This document shows positions 15,844 to 24,672 of a DNA stretch of 60,204 nucleotides, in pieces. How positions within the stretch are numbered: position 1 is the stretch's first letter; each line of letters starts with the position of its first letter. The notes beneath the pieces were generated by a model. That model searched no databases. It was not told the DNA's origin and saw only the letters and a program-made list of their open reading frames with translations. A program made the translations under genes and the position numbers. The DNA comes from an uncultured Oribacterium sp. (GTDB taxonomy: Bacteria; Bacillota; Clostridia; Lachnospirales; Lachnospiraceae), in assembly GCA_934270345.1 (NCBI GenBank), contig CAKQPT010000015.1, positions 1-60,204 of the forward strand, read 5' to 3'.

Positions 15844-18806
15844 TTAAAAAGCTCCTCTGTCGTCAGGAAGAGATCCTGATGTGCATCGATTTCTGTTCCA
15901 CTGCCGATGGTGCAGCCGGCGCCGGTCGCCAGCATCGCCTCCACATAGTCCGCAAGCGCGCGGATATCCTCTACCGTCGTCGCGAGCACCTGGTCGCGCT
16001 CCCGCTGCAGTGTCTCGTTCGACACATGGGAGAGGAAGGCACTGACGCTGAGGGCGGCAACATTGGCGTTCGTACGTGGCGTATCCAGCTCACTGATGGC
16101 ACCGATGATGTACTTCGTCATATCCCGCTCACTCGCACAGAAGCTCCGGATATACGCCGGGAGCGCCTCGTAGCAGGCCAGGGTCTCCTGGAGGTGCGGG
16201 TCCCGGTAGGAGCAGAGATAGCCCTCGCCGGAGCGGCCGAAGCCGGCCATGCAGCCATAGGCACCACCCTTCACGCGGAGATTGAGCCAGAGATAGTCGT
16301 AGTTCAGAATCATCTTCAGTACACGAAGCGTACCGGTGTACGGATGCTTCGTCGGATCGTACCAGCCGGCCCGGGCGACATAATTCACCTGGGACGGGGT
16401 CCGGAAGCCCTCGTTCCGATTTCCGCTCAGGATGAGCTGCGGCTTCTCTTCGTCGGCATCCGTATGGGTACCGGCGGTATACTCTGCATCCAGTACCTCG
16501 CGAAGCAGCTCCTTCTCCCGAAGGTCGCGGCGGTAGTTCTCCTTCCACGTCGGATAGAGCTGCTCAAACGCCGCGATGCCCTGCGGCTCCGCCGTCATCG
16601 ACACAAACATGTTCTCGAGGCGGAACAGCTTATCCGCGATCTCCCAGAGCTTCCGGCCGAGGGTCTTCGGATCCTTCTGGAAGGCATCCGCGATGCGCTT
16701 GATGAAGTGGTAGTAGCTGATGCCACCCACGAGGTCCTGGTAGCGTCCGGTACCGGAGAAGTACGAGCTTGCGCGGTTCACGGCATAGCTGTGGCCGGCG
16801 CCCTCGATTTTCATCCGCTCCCGTGAGCGGGCCTCCGCGAGGATCTCCGCCATCCGCTTCGTATCCTCGAACTTCGTCGTATGCAGGACCTCCCGGATCA
16901 GCGCGAGTCCATGACCGAGGTGCTCATAGAGCAGCTTCACCTCCACACTGAAGATGCCGGTATAGTGATTATACTGATCGAGGTCCGGATACGCATTCAT
17001 ATCGAAGTTCATGCCGCCGGTATGCAGCAGAACATCCGAGGACAGATCCTGGAAGCTGTGCTCCTTCGTATCCATATACGCGAGCACGGTCTTCAGGAAA
17101 CCGGCGTACGGCAGCTCCTCCTCGGTGAGGCACTGCGTGTTGAAATTCAGGCGGAGATACATCACGCCGCGGGTATCCCGGCTCGTCTCGAGGAGCAGGG
17201 TATCCTCCACCCGCTTCTCCTCCCAGTGGTAGCACTCGGCCTGCTTTCCGATATCGGCGATGCTGAGCAGTGGCAGCTTCCGGAGATTCTCGTCGGAGGT
17301 CGGCTCCTCCTGGTAGGCCTTCAGTGCCTTCGTCTGTTCAATGCAGGCGATCCGTTCTGCTGGTGTCATGCCTTCCTTCAGCGCCGCCAACTTCTTCTCG
17401 AGCGCCTGCTCCCGCTTCCCGGTGAGCCCGCGCTCCGGCTTGCAGATCACGAGGGCTGCATGCGGATTGTCGAGCAGACATTCCGTAATCAGCTTCTCGA
17501 AGTAGCCATGCTTCGCATCCTCGCGGAGCTCCTGATAGCACTGCGTACAGAACAGATACTCCCATGGTTCCCGGCCATAGAGCCAGGTATCCATCGCCGT
17601 CAGCGCATAGACGAGGCCCTTCGGGGAACGTCCGTAGTCCGCCTCACGGTACTGGAACTCATCATGATTAATGGCGGCGAGGATTGCCTGCTGGTCGAGG
17701 CCCTCCTCCACCAGCTTTCGGAGGGTCGTGTCGATGATGGAGAGGAAACGCTTCTTATCCTTCGCATCGGCACCCTTCGCACAGACAGAAAAATACGGCT
17801 GGCGGATACCATCCTCGAAGCCGCCGAAGATATCGTCTCCGATGCCGGCCTCGACGAGGGCCTGCTTAAGCGGCGCGCCTGGGGAGGACAGCAGAACATA
17901 GTCCAGGATATCGAGGGCGAGGTTCCGCTTATTATCGAGTGCATCCACCGCGACATTCCAGGCGAGGTAGGTGTTTTTCGTGAGCGGCTCGTGCTCTCCG
18001 ACGGAATACGAGATCTCCTCCTCGTGGAGATGCGTAAATGCCGGCTGCAGCGGGATATCGGAATCCGGATCGATTGCATCATACTCGGAGAGGTAGGCCT
18101 CGTCGAGCCACGCGAGCTTCTTCTCCATATCCATATCGCCATACAGGATGATGTAGGCATTGGACGGATGATAGTAGCGCGCATGGAAGGCGCAGAACTG
18201 ATCGAAGCTGAGCTCCGGGATCACCGCCGGATCACCACCGGACTCGTTGCCGTAGCAGGTATCCGGGAAGAGGGCGTTCATAATGTAACGCTCGAGCACC
18301 GACTCCGGATTCGAGAAGACACCCTTCATCTCGTTGTAGACGACGCCGTTATAGCGGAGCGCATCCTGCTCGTCCATCATCTCATAGTGCCAGCCCTCCT
18401 GCCGGAGGATACGCGGATCCTCGACGCAGTTCGGATGGAACACGGCATCCAGATAGACATCCATCAGGTTATCGAAATCCTTCTCGTTACGGGACGCCAC
18501 CGGATACACAGTCTTATCCGGATAGGTCATCGCGTTCAGGAAGGTGTTGAGGGAGCCCTTTGCAAGCTCCACAAACGGATCCTTCAGCGGGAACTTCTTC
18601 GAGCCGCACAGCACGGAGTGTTCCGTGATGTGGGCCACGCCGGTGCTGTCCTCCGCCGGGGTGCGGAAGGCGATACTGAAGACCTTATTGTCATCCGTGT
18701 TCTTCATGGTAAAGATGCGGGCACCACTCTTCGTATGACGGTAGATGCACGCATCGGTCGAAAGTTCATCGATTCTTCTGGTCTCGATCAGCTCATAATT
18801 CTTCAT
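15840..18806 (-). CDS. M16C-type (presequence protease-like) zinc peptidase
   Basis: Large single-chain insulinase-family peptidase of 988 residues, the expected length for bacterial homologues of the mitochondrial presequence protease (Hyp-A type). The inverted zinc motif H59-x2-E62-H63 occurs in STGVAHITEHSVLCGSKKFP, and the companion glutamate lies in the following helix region around VVYNEMKGVFSNPES. Four repeated half-domains form the clamshell in this family, with only the first carrying the catalytic site. It has no signal peptide, so it probably degrades peptides in the cytosol. GAGGA precedes the ATG, and the stop overlaps the era start. Confidence 0.93.
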   Translation of the reverse strand: MKNYELIETRRIDELSTDACIYRHTKSGARIFTMKNTDDNKVFSIAFRTPAEDSTGVAHITEHSVLCGSKKFPLKDPFVELAKGSLNTFLNAMTYPDKTVYPVASRNEKDFDNLMDVYLDAVFHPNCVEDPRILRQEGWHYEMMDEQDALRYNGVVYNEMKGVFSNPESVLERYIMNALFPDTCYGNESGGDPAVIPELSFDQFCAFHARYYHPSNAYIILYGDMDMEKKLAWLDEAYLSEYDAIDPDSDIPLQPAFTHLHEEEISYSVGEHEPLTKNTYLAWNVAVDALDNKRNLALDILDYVLLSSPGAPLKQALVEAGIGDDIFGGFEDGIRQPYFSVCAKGADAKDKKRFLSIIDTTLRKLVEEGLDQQAILAAINHDEFQYREADYGRSPKGLVYALTAMDTWLYGREPWEYLFCTQCYQELREDAKHGYFEKLITECLLDNPHAALVICKPERGLTGKREQALEKKLAALKEGMTPAERIACIEQTKALKAYQEEPTSDENLRKLPLLSIADIGKQAECYHWEEKRVEDTLLLETSRDTRGVMYLRLNFNTQCLTEEELPYAGFLKTVLAYMDTKEHSFQDLSSDVLLHTGGMNFDMNAYPDLDQYNHYTGIFSVEVKLLYEHLGHGLALIREVLHTTKFEDTKRMAEILAEARSRERMKIEGAGHSYAVNRASSYFSGTGRYQDLVGGISYYHFIKRIADAFQKDPKTLGRKLWEIADKLFRLENMFVSMTAEPQGIAAFEQLYPTWKENYRRDLREKELLREVLDAEYTAGTHTDADEEKPQLILSGNRNEGFRTPSQVNYVARAGWYDPTKHPYTGTLRVLKMILNYDYLWLNLRVKGGAYGCMAGFGRSGEGYLCSYRDPHLQETLACYEALPAYIRSFCASERDMTKYIIGAISELDTPRTNANVAALSVSAFLSHVSNETLQRERDQVLATTVEDIRALADYVEAMLATGAGCTIGSGTEIDAHQDLFLTTEELFK

Positions 18807-18823
18807 TCAGCTTCCTCTTTTTT

Positions 18824-19681
18824 CTATATATTTCCGATCAGACGGTCCTTGAAGACCGCGATGGCCTCCCGGACGCTCAGGTGGACGAGCATCAGCTCAC
18901 TCGTCTCGGTCGCCATCGGACAGGCATCCGGATAGCCGAAGCGCGCCGCGATGCGGCAGGCCCGGAAGAGATTAAACTCGGAGGTGATGATGCCGAGGGT
19001 GATCGGCTTCTCCTCCCCCAGGACGACCTCGATTTCCTCCCCGTTCGTACCGCGCAGCGGCACCATAAGTCCCGGGTGGTCCTTCGCTCTTTCCCGGAGA
19101 CGGGCCTCCCGATCCTGCTGTATCGTCCGAAGGGAGAAGCCGATCTTCTCCTGCGTGGAGTGGGAATAGAACTCCAGTAGCAGACGGTTCTCCGGGATGC
19201 CGGCCTTGATCATGTAGTAGTACATGACCGTCGCTTCGGTACTTCGGTCATAATCGCTCCGGCCGCCGGACAGCACGAAGATGGTGTCCGGATTTTCCCT
19301 TGCATACGCAACGGCACAGTCCAGACGTTTCTTCAGCGATGGCGAGATCCGGTTATCGACGAGATCCGTGCCCATGACGATCACATAGTCGAGGTTTTTC
19401 TGCTCGACCGTGTGCGCATTAAAGAAGATCGTGCCGAGAAGGGCCAGCAGGACCAGCATCCAGAGGCCATAGCTCGTAAAGATGAACACGAATGGACCGA
19501 GATGGATCCGCTTCTTCTCCCGCTGCTTTCTGCGGACATAGCGTACCAGTGCAAACATAAGAAACTGGACCGCTGCAAACAGCGGCCAGAACCATAGAAA
19601 GCTGGTCAGTCCATGAATCATGATGATCGCGATCACATACAGCAGGGCCGCGACCCCCAGTACGATGAAGATTCCTTCCAT
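18824..19681 (-). CDS. YdcF-like (DUF218) membrane protein
   Basis: 285-residue protein with three N-terminal membrane segments (roughly residues 4-25, 28-48 and 68-90) followed by a DUF218/YdcF domain. Typical elements of that domain are YVIVMGTDLVDNRISPSLKKRLDCAVAYA, FVLSGGRSDYDRSTEATVMYYYMIKAGI and LGIITSEFNLFRACRIAARFGY. The family includes SanA-like envelope proteins and Rossmann-like nucleotide binders, but the reaction is not established. It lies between the trhP-like gene (6-base gap) and the M16C protease (17-base gap), so probably all are co-transcribed. Confidence 0.8.
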   Translation of the reverse strand: MEGIFIVLGVAALLYVIAIIMIHGLTSFLWFWPLFAAVQFLMFALVRYVRRKQREKKRIHLGPFVFIFTSYGLWMLVLLALLGTIFFNAHTVEQKNLDYVIVMGTDLVDNRISPSLKKRLDCAVAYARENPDTIFVLSGGRSDYDRSTEATVMYYYMIKAGIPENRLLLEFYSHSTQEKIGFSLRTIQQDREARLRERAKDHPGLMVPLRGTNGEEIEVVLGEEKPITLGIITSEFNLFRACRIAARFGYPDACPMATETSELMLVHLSVREAIAVFKDRLIGNI

Positions 19682-19686
19682 ACGCG

Positions 19687-20940
19687 TTAGTCAAGCGCCT
19701 GCTTCTCAGCGCTTTCCTTTCTGATGATATCGCCGTCCTCTGGAGCTGTACTGAAGCGTACCTTCAGCTGCTGGCAGGCATGCGGGCAGGATTCCTGTAC
19801 GGCATCGGTCGCCGCATCCCGGATCTCCAGCACCGTGATCGGCAGATCCCGGCCATCCGGCTTCATGATCTCGAGCTGCTCTCCCACCGAGAACTTGTTC
19901 TTCTGCTCGAGGTAGCTCCAGCCCTCCGCATCGCTCTCACGGATCGTGCCGAGGTAGATGGAACCCGTCACATAGGTGTTGCTGTCATAGATGTGGTCAT
20001 CCTTCGTCGGACGTCCATAGTAGAAGCCCGTCGTAAACTCACGGTAGGTACACTTCGCGATTTCCTGCTTATACCACTCCATGTTGGCGCGGTACTTCTC
20101 CTCGCTCTCCTTATAGTCATCGATGGCCTTGCGATAGGTCCGTGCGACGGTCGCGACATAAAGTGCCGTCTTCATACGGCCCTCGATCTTCAGTGAATCG
20201 ATGCCGGCCTCGATCAGCTCCGGAATATGCTCGATCATGCAGAGATCCTTCGAGTTAAAGATATAGGTGCCGCGCTCGTTCTCGACCACCGGGAAATACT
20301 CGCCCGGACGGGTCTCCTCGACGAGACTGTACTTCCAGCGGCACGGATGTGTGCAGGCACCCCGGTTCGCATCGCGGCCGGTCAGGAAATTACTGAGCAT
20401 GCAGCGTCCGGAATAGGACATGCACATCGCGCCATGCACGAAGGCCTCGATGTCCATCTCCTCCGGAATATGACGACGCAGCTCCCGGATCTCGTTCAGG
20501 CTTAATTCACGCGCACAGACGACACGCTTCGCACCGAGCTGCCACCAGAAGAGGAAGGTCTGCCAGTTCGTGTTGTTCGCCTGGGTCGAGATATGCAGCT
20601 CGATGGATGCCGGAAGGACCTCCTTCGCAATCATAAACACACCCGGATCCGCGATCAGTACCGCATCGATGCCGGTCTCCGCCAGCTCCCCGAAGTAGGT
20701 ACGCACACCCTCGAGGTCGTAATTATGGGCGAAGATGTTCGCCGTGACGAAGACCTTCACCTGATGTGCATGTGCGTAGGCGACACCCTCGCGGATCTCC
20801 TCCAGTGTAAAGTTTTTTGCATTGGCCCGAAGACCGAAGGCCTCACCGCCTAAGTAAACGGCATTCGCACCATAGTTCACGGCGGTCTTTAATACATCCA
20901 GCGAACCTGCCGGAATCAAAAGCTCTGTTTCTTTCAGCAT
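19687..20940 (-). CDS. trhP: U32 family protein, tRNA wobble uridine hydroxylation (TrhP type)
   Basis: Member of peptidase family U32, whose best characterised members are not proteases but enzymes that hydroxylate tRNA uridine 34 using prephenate. The 417-residue length and ELLIPAGSLDVLKTAVNYGANAVYLGGE start match Bacillus YrrO. The conserved signature EAFVHGAMCMSYSGRCMLSNFLTGRDANRGACTHPCRW near residue 165 has the cysteines proposed to hold an iron-sulfur cluster. The next gene upstream encodes TrmR, which methylates the product, so the pair should make 5-methoxyuridine. Bacillus has two copies (yrrN and yrrO), while only one is seen here. GGAGAG serves as ribosome site. Confidence 0.88.
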   Translation of the reverse strand: MLKETELLIPAGSLDVLKTAVNYGANAVYLGGEAFGLRANAKNFTLEEIREGVAYAHAHQVKVFVTANIFAHNYDLEGVRTYFGELAETGIDAVLIADPGVFMIAKEVLPASIELHISTQANNTNWQTFLFWWQLGAKRVVCARELSLNEIRELRRHIPEEMDIEAFVHGAMCMSYSGRCMLSNFLTGRDANRGACTHPCRWKYSLVEETRPGEYFPVVENERGTYIFNSKDLCMIEHIPELIEAGIDSLKIEGRMKTALYVATVARTYRKAIDDYKESEEKYRANMEWYKQEIAKCTYREFTTGFYYGRPTKDDHIYDSNTYVTGSIYLGTIRESDAEGWSYLEQKNKFSVGEQLEIMKPDGRDLPITVLEIRDAATDAVQESCPHACQQLKVRFSTAPEDGDIIRKESAEKQALD

Positions 20941-20948
20941 TTGCTCTC

Positions 20949-21065
20949 TCCATCTATCTGACGTTCATCTCAGATGTTCATCCATCTGGCATTCATCTAT
21001 GCGACATTCATTTATTCTACATTCATCTATGCAACGTTCATCTATGTGACGCTCATCTATGCGTT
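20949..21065 (-). repeat. 15-bp tandem repeat reading as stop-start mini-ORFs
   Basis: Between trmR and trhP the minus strand carries five or six 15-bp units of the type GTNRCATAGATGAAY, plus degenerate units toward trhP. The period is a multiple of three and the array is in frame with trmR, so after the trmR TAA the frame reads as five-codon units with TAG or TAA abutting ATG: MSVT-stop, MNVA-stop, MNVE-stop, MNVA-stop. Units span 21051-21065, 21036-21050, 21021-21035, 21006-21020, 20991-21005 and 20976-20990. Confidence 0.85.
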
Positions 21066-21716
21066 TTATTTCCGGACACTGATCGATACGCCATCGCCGA
21101 CCGGCAGGATCGCGGTTTCCAGTGCCTCTTCGTGTTTCAGGCGGAAGAGATACTCCCGCATGCGGGTATGGATGGTGCGGTCCCGCCGCTCTACCTGGTA
21201 ACGGCTCTCGATGATGCTGCCGTCCTGCAGGATGTTGTCGCTGACGAGCACGCTGCCCGGCGGCATCAGCTGAAGGATGTCTGGGAGCCAGACGATATAC
21301 TGCGCCTTCGCCGCATCCATAAAAATAAAATCGAAGCGCTGCCCCTCCTCGATCAGGCGGTGGAGCAGCTCACCGGCATCCCCGGGAATCAGCGTAATCT
21401 GATCCCGGTACGGGCTGCGCGCGAAGTTCCGCGTCGCCGCTTCGATGCGCGGCGGATAGCTCTCCACCGTCAGAAGCTCCGCCTGCCCGTCGCAGGCCTC
21501 TGCCATACAGAGGGCGGAGTAGCCGACCGCCGCACCGATCTCCAGGATCCGCTTCGGACGAAGCATCCTCATGAAACACTTAAGAAGCGCCGCCGTTTCA
21601 TCCCGGATAATCGGGATTTCCGCTGCGAGCGCTTCTGCTCTGATGGTTTCAAGAAGCTCGCTACGATCCGGTTCCAGTGAATGAATATAATTCACAAGCC
21701 GTTCATCCGTAATCAA
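21066..21716 (-). CDS. trmR: tRNA 5-hydroxyuridine methyltransferase TrmR
   Basis: SAM-dependent O-methyltransferase of the class I Rossmann type, 216 residues, equivalent to Bacillus YrrM. It converts 5-hydroxyuridine 34 to 5-methoxyuridine in tRNA. Motif I is LEIGAAVGYSALCMAEA near residue 57, motif II LLTVESYPPRIEAA, and the metal-binding DAAKAQY and DNILQDG follow. The start codon is TTG, overlapping the TGA stop of the upstream mltG-like gene (TTGA), with GAGGAAAAG upstream. The downstream neighbour across a short tandem repeat is the trhP-like hydroxylase, the same partnership as yrrM-yrrN-yrrO in Bacillus. Confidence 0.9.
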   Translation of the reverse strand: MITDERLVNYIHSLEPDRSELLETIRAEALAAEIPIIRDETAALLKCFMRMLRPKRILEIGAAVGYSALCMAEACDGQAELLTVESYPPRIEAATRNFARSPYRDQITLIPGDAGELLHRLIEEGQRFDFIFMDAAKAQYIVWLPDILQLMPPGSVLVSDNILQDGSIIESRYQVERRDRTIHTRMREYLFRLKHEEALETAILPVGDGVSISVRK

Positions 21717-22261
21717 GGGTTCTTTTCCTCACTATCTGCTGTTGTCATGGCACGGGCCGCATCCTGCTGGATGAGGTTCTCATCCTCCGTACCGCCGATG
21801 ATTTCCGTACCGTCTGCACCGGTCTCTTCCGCTGCTGCCGTACTTTCCTGTGCCGCCAGCAGATTCTTATCTGCCAGCTCCTTATTCTTCGTGCCCTCCT
21901 GATTCAGGTGCTCGATGATATCGACCACCGTCATCGACGGGCTCAGTGTATAGCTTCCCGGCTCGATCTCGAGTTCATAGAGATGCGCCTGCAGCACGAA
22001 GGCCTGACGGTTATCGATCAGCCCGGCCTTCTCAAGTTCCTTCGCAAGCTGGTCCAGGCTCTCGCCGTCGGTGATGACGAACTCCTGCTCCGGTGCACCG
22101 TCACCCGCCAGGGCGTGCGCATAGAACAGTCCGTGACCGTAGCTGTACGCCACCCGGATTCCCTGCAGCAGCAGGAAAACGATGGCTGCAATCAGAATAA
22201 CGCGCCAGGCCATGCCGGTGATGAAGCCGGCTGTCCTGGACACGGAATCGTTTCGGCGCAT
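21713..22261 (-). CDS. Short MltG/YceG-like membrane protein
   Basis: 182-residue protein with one membrane segment (about residues 18-40) and then a LysM-like region (FVITDGESLDQLAKELEKAGLIDNRQAFVLQAHL) as in the N-terminal part of endolytic transglycosylase MltG. The catalytic domain with its conserved glutamate is absent. The last ~65 residues are a low-complexity Glu/Ala/Thr-rich tail. In Bacillus mltG (yrrL) sits beside yrrM, so synteny supports the name. Short forms of this kind are known in Lachnospiraceae, and whether they bind glycan or partner with the divisome is unknown. It starts 3 bases after the RNase J stop and overlaps trmR. Confidence 0.72.
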   Translation of the reverse strand: MRRNDSVSRTAGFITGMAWRVILIAAIVFLLLQGIRVAYSYGHGLFYAHALAGDGAPEQEFVITDGESLDQLAKELEKAGLIDNRQAFVLQAHLYELEIEPGSYTLSPSMTVVDIIEHLNQEGTKNKELADKNLLAAQESTAAAEETGADGTEIIGGTEDENLIQQDAARAMTTADSEEKNP

Positions 22262-22264
22262 GCC

Positions 22265-24340
22265 TTAAACCTCCATAATGATCGGAAGGATCACCGGATC
22301 ACGCTTGATCTTCTTCCAGAGGAAGTCAGACAGCGAGTCCTTGATGATGTTTTTAATCTTACCCCAGTCGTTTACGTGACGTACGAGGCAGTCATCGACC
22401 GCATCCTGCACCTGTACGCGTGCCTCTTCCATAAGGTCCTCGGACTCCCGTACATAAACGAAGCCACGGGACACGAGGTCCGGACCGGCCAGCAGGTGAC
22501 CGGAGTACTTCTCGAGCGTCAGTACGACGACGATGATACCGTTCTGTGCCAGGTTCTGACGGTCGCGGATGACGATGTTTCCGACATCGCCGACACCGAG
22601 ACCATCGACGAAGACGCCGCCGGCCTGGACGTGATCCTTGATCAGCGCCTCGGACTTTCCGCTTCGTGTCGTGAGCTCGAGTACGTCACCGTTCTCGATC
22701 ATGAGACAGTGGTCACGGTCGACACCGACGGAGGCTGCGAGACGTGATGCGGTTGCACGCATATGGTACTCGCCGTGGATCGGAATCGCGAACTCCGGCT
22801 TGACGAGCGAGTACAGAAGCTTGAGGTCCTCACCGCAGGCATGGCCGGATACATGGGTATCCTGCAGGATGACCTGCGCATGAAGCATGCTCAGCTCGTT
22901 GATGACCTTATCCACCGCAAGCTCGTTACCAGGAATCGGGTGGGATGAAAGCACGACGACGTCGTTCGGCTTGATATGAACCTTCCGGTGCATACCGCTC
23001 GCCATACGGCTCAGTGCCGCCATGGACTCACCCTGGGATCCGGTCGTGATCAGTACGGTCTGCTCATCCGGATAGCTCTTCAGCTCATCGATACTGATGA
23101 GGGTACCCTCCGGGATATCGATATAGTGAAGCTCGGACGCCACGGTGATGACATTCACCATGGAACGGCCCTCCACCACCACCTTCCGCTTGTACTTCGC
23201 GGCGGTGTTGATGATCTGCTGTACACGATCCACATTCGACGCAAAGGTCGCCACGATGATACGGTTCTGCTGGTGCTCGGCGAAGATACGCTCGAAGGTA
23301 CCGCCGACGGTGCGCTCCGACATCGTAGAGCCCGGCTTCTCTGCATTCGTCGAATCGGACATCATCGCCAGGACTCCATCCTTACCGAGCTCAGCGAAGC
23401 GCTGCAGATCGATCGGGTCTCCGAAGACCGGGGTATAGTCGACCTTGAAATCACCGGTATGAACGATGGTACCGGCCGGTGTAAAGATCGCAAGTGCGGC
23501 TGCATCCTGGATGGAGTGGTTTGTCTTGATGAACTCCACCTTGATATCCCCGAAATCGACGGTATCACCGAAGGCCTGTACGTTCAGCTTCACCATACGG
23601 TCGAGTCCGCGCTCACGAAGCTTCCCCTCGATGAGTGCAAGCGTCAGACGTGTTCCATAGACCGGCACATTGATCTGCTGCAGCACATACGGCAGCGCAC
23701 CGATGTGGTCCTCATGTCCGTGGGTGATGACGAAGCCCTTGATCTTCGACATATGGCTCTTCAGGTAAGAGATGTCCGGGATAACCAGGTCGATACCCAG
23801 CATATCATTGGACGGGAAGGCCAGACCGCAGTCCACGATGATGATGCTGTCATCGCTCTCAAATGCGGTAATGTTCATGCCGATCTGATCGAGTCCGCCG
23901 AGCGGAATGATCTTAATGCTGCCGTTCTTCTTCATCTGTACTTCATCCGACTTCTTTCTTCTGCTGCTGCGGTGGTTTCGGCTGGCGCTCTTATGCTGCT
24001 CCGGCACCGCCACGACTGCACCGGCTGCAGATGCCGCTGCACTCACCATGTTCTCATGTGTCTCGGATTTTCGTGTGCTCCGTCTCCGTGTGGAGCTCCG
24101 CTTCGCTGCAGGTGCTTCCGCCTTCAACGAACTGTCATCTGCGGCACTCTGCAGAGCGGTCGCGCTTTCAGTGTTCTGTGTGTTCTCTCCGCCCTTCGTG
24201 GATGGGCGTCTCCGTCTCCGATGGGTCGGGCGCTTCGCCGCCTCGCCGGTATGAAGCTCTGCATTATTTACTTCTTTTACTTCTTTTACTTCTTTTACTT
24301 CTGCTGCCTTCTCTCCGGCAGTGTGCTCATGATTTCTCAA
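22265..24340 (-). CDS. rnj: Ribonuclease J with long basic N-terminal extension
   Basis: 5'-3' exo- and endoribonuclease of the metallo-beta-lactamase/beta-CASP family, central to mRNA decay and rRNA maturation in Firmicutes. The core starts near residue 137 (KIIPLGGLDQIGMN). The zinc motif is VITHGHEDHIGALP, followed by the beta-CASP features TGDFKVDY, SDSTNAEKPG, TGSQGE and HVSGHACGEDL. At 691 residues it is about 135 longer than standard. The extra N-terminus is Lys/Arg/Ser-rich and contains a tandem KEVKEVKEV from a 9-bp DNA repeat near 24276-24303. The gene overlaps DUF1292 by 14 bases. Confidence 0.96.
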   Translation of the reverse strand: MRNHEHTAGEKAAEVKEVKEVKEVNNAELHTGEAAKRPTHRRRRRPSTKGGENTQNTESATALQSAADDSSLKAEAPAAKRSSTRRRSTRKSETHENMVSAAASAAGAVVAVPEQHKSASRNHRSSRRKKSDEVQMKKNGSIKIIPLGGLDQIGMNITAFESDDSIIIVDCGLAFPSNDMLGIDLVIPDISYLKSHMSKIKGFVITHGHEDHIGALPYVLQQINVPVYGTRLTLALIEGKLRERGLDRMVKLNVQAFGDTVDFGDIKVEFIKTNHSIQDAAALAIFTPAGTIVHTGDFKVDYTPVFGDPIDLQRFAELGKDGVLAMMSDSTNAEKPGSTMSERTVGGTFERIFAEHQQNRIIVATFASNVDRVQQIINTAAKYKRKVVVEGRSMVNVITVASELHYIDIPEGTLISIDELKSYPDEQTVLITTGSQGESMAALSRMASGMHRKVHIKPNDVVVLSSHPIPGNELAVDKVINELSMLHAQVILQDTHVSGHACGEDLKLLYSLVKPEFAIPIHGEYHMRATASRLAASVGVDRDHCLMIENGDVLELTTRSGKSEALIKDHVQAGGVFVDGLGVGDVGNIVIRDRQNLAQNGIIVVVLTLEKYSGHLLAGPDLVSRGFVYVRESEDLMEEARVQVQDAVDDCLVRHVNDWGKIKNIIKDSLSDFLWKKIKRDPVILPIIMEV

Positions 24341-24593
24341 TCGTTATACCTTCTCCTTCCAGGAGCGCAGAAAAGATCTGCATCAATGCTTCGGATTCCT
24401 GATCATCTACAAACTCGTAGTCTGCCTCTGCATCCTCCGGGCCGGAAACGTCCTTCATAACGTAGCACTCGCCGTCCTCACCCTCCGGTGCATCCGTAAC
24501 CAGAATATAATTCACGCCCTGGACGGTCGTCTCCTCCAGGATCTCGAGTTCCAGATTTCCATCTTCTGATGTCAGTCGGATAGTATTTTCCAT
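24327..24593 (-). CDS. DUF1292 (YrzB-like) protein
   Basis: 88-residue acidic protein of the DUF1292 family. The conserved pattern of an N-terminal beta-rich segment (LELEILEETTVQGVNYILVTD) and a C-terminal acidic region is present. Its function is unknown. In Firmicutes it travels with ireB (yrzL) and ruvX (yrrK), exactly as here. AAAGGAG precedes the ATG, and its end overlaps the RNase J start, so the two are translationally coupled. Confidence 0.88.
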   Translation of the reverse strand: MENTIRLTSEDGNLELEILEETTVQGVNYILVTDAPEGEDGECYVMKDVSGPEDAEADYEFVDDQESEALMQIFSALLEGEGITIEKS

Positions 24594-24672
24594 GTCCGCT
24601 CCTTTGTCATGTTCATGGCCGCATCCGCGCGGAAGCCCGGCTTACGGCGTCGATGTTTATCCTCGAAGAGCC

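Noticed and set aside
16881..18935. 684-codon plus-strand open frame
   Set aside because: It lies entirely antisense to the M16C protease and the ydcF start, has no ribosome site, and its product is an Arg/Leu/Ile/His-rich shadow. The opposite strand encodes a full, motif-bearing enzyme.
20949..21065. CRISPR-like short repeats
   Set aside because: Units are 15 bp, directly abutting with no spacers, and degenerate at one end. No cas genes are near. Treated as a tandem repeat.
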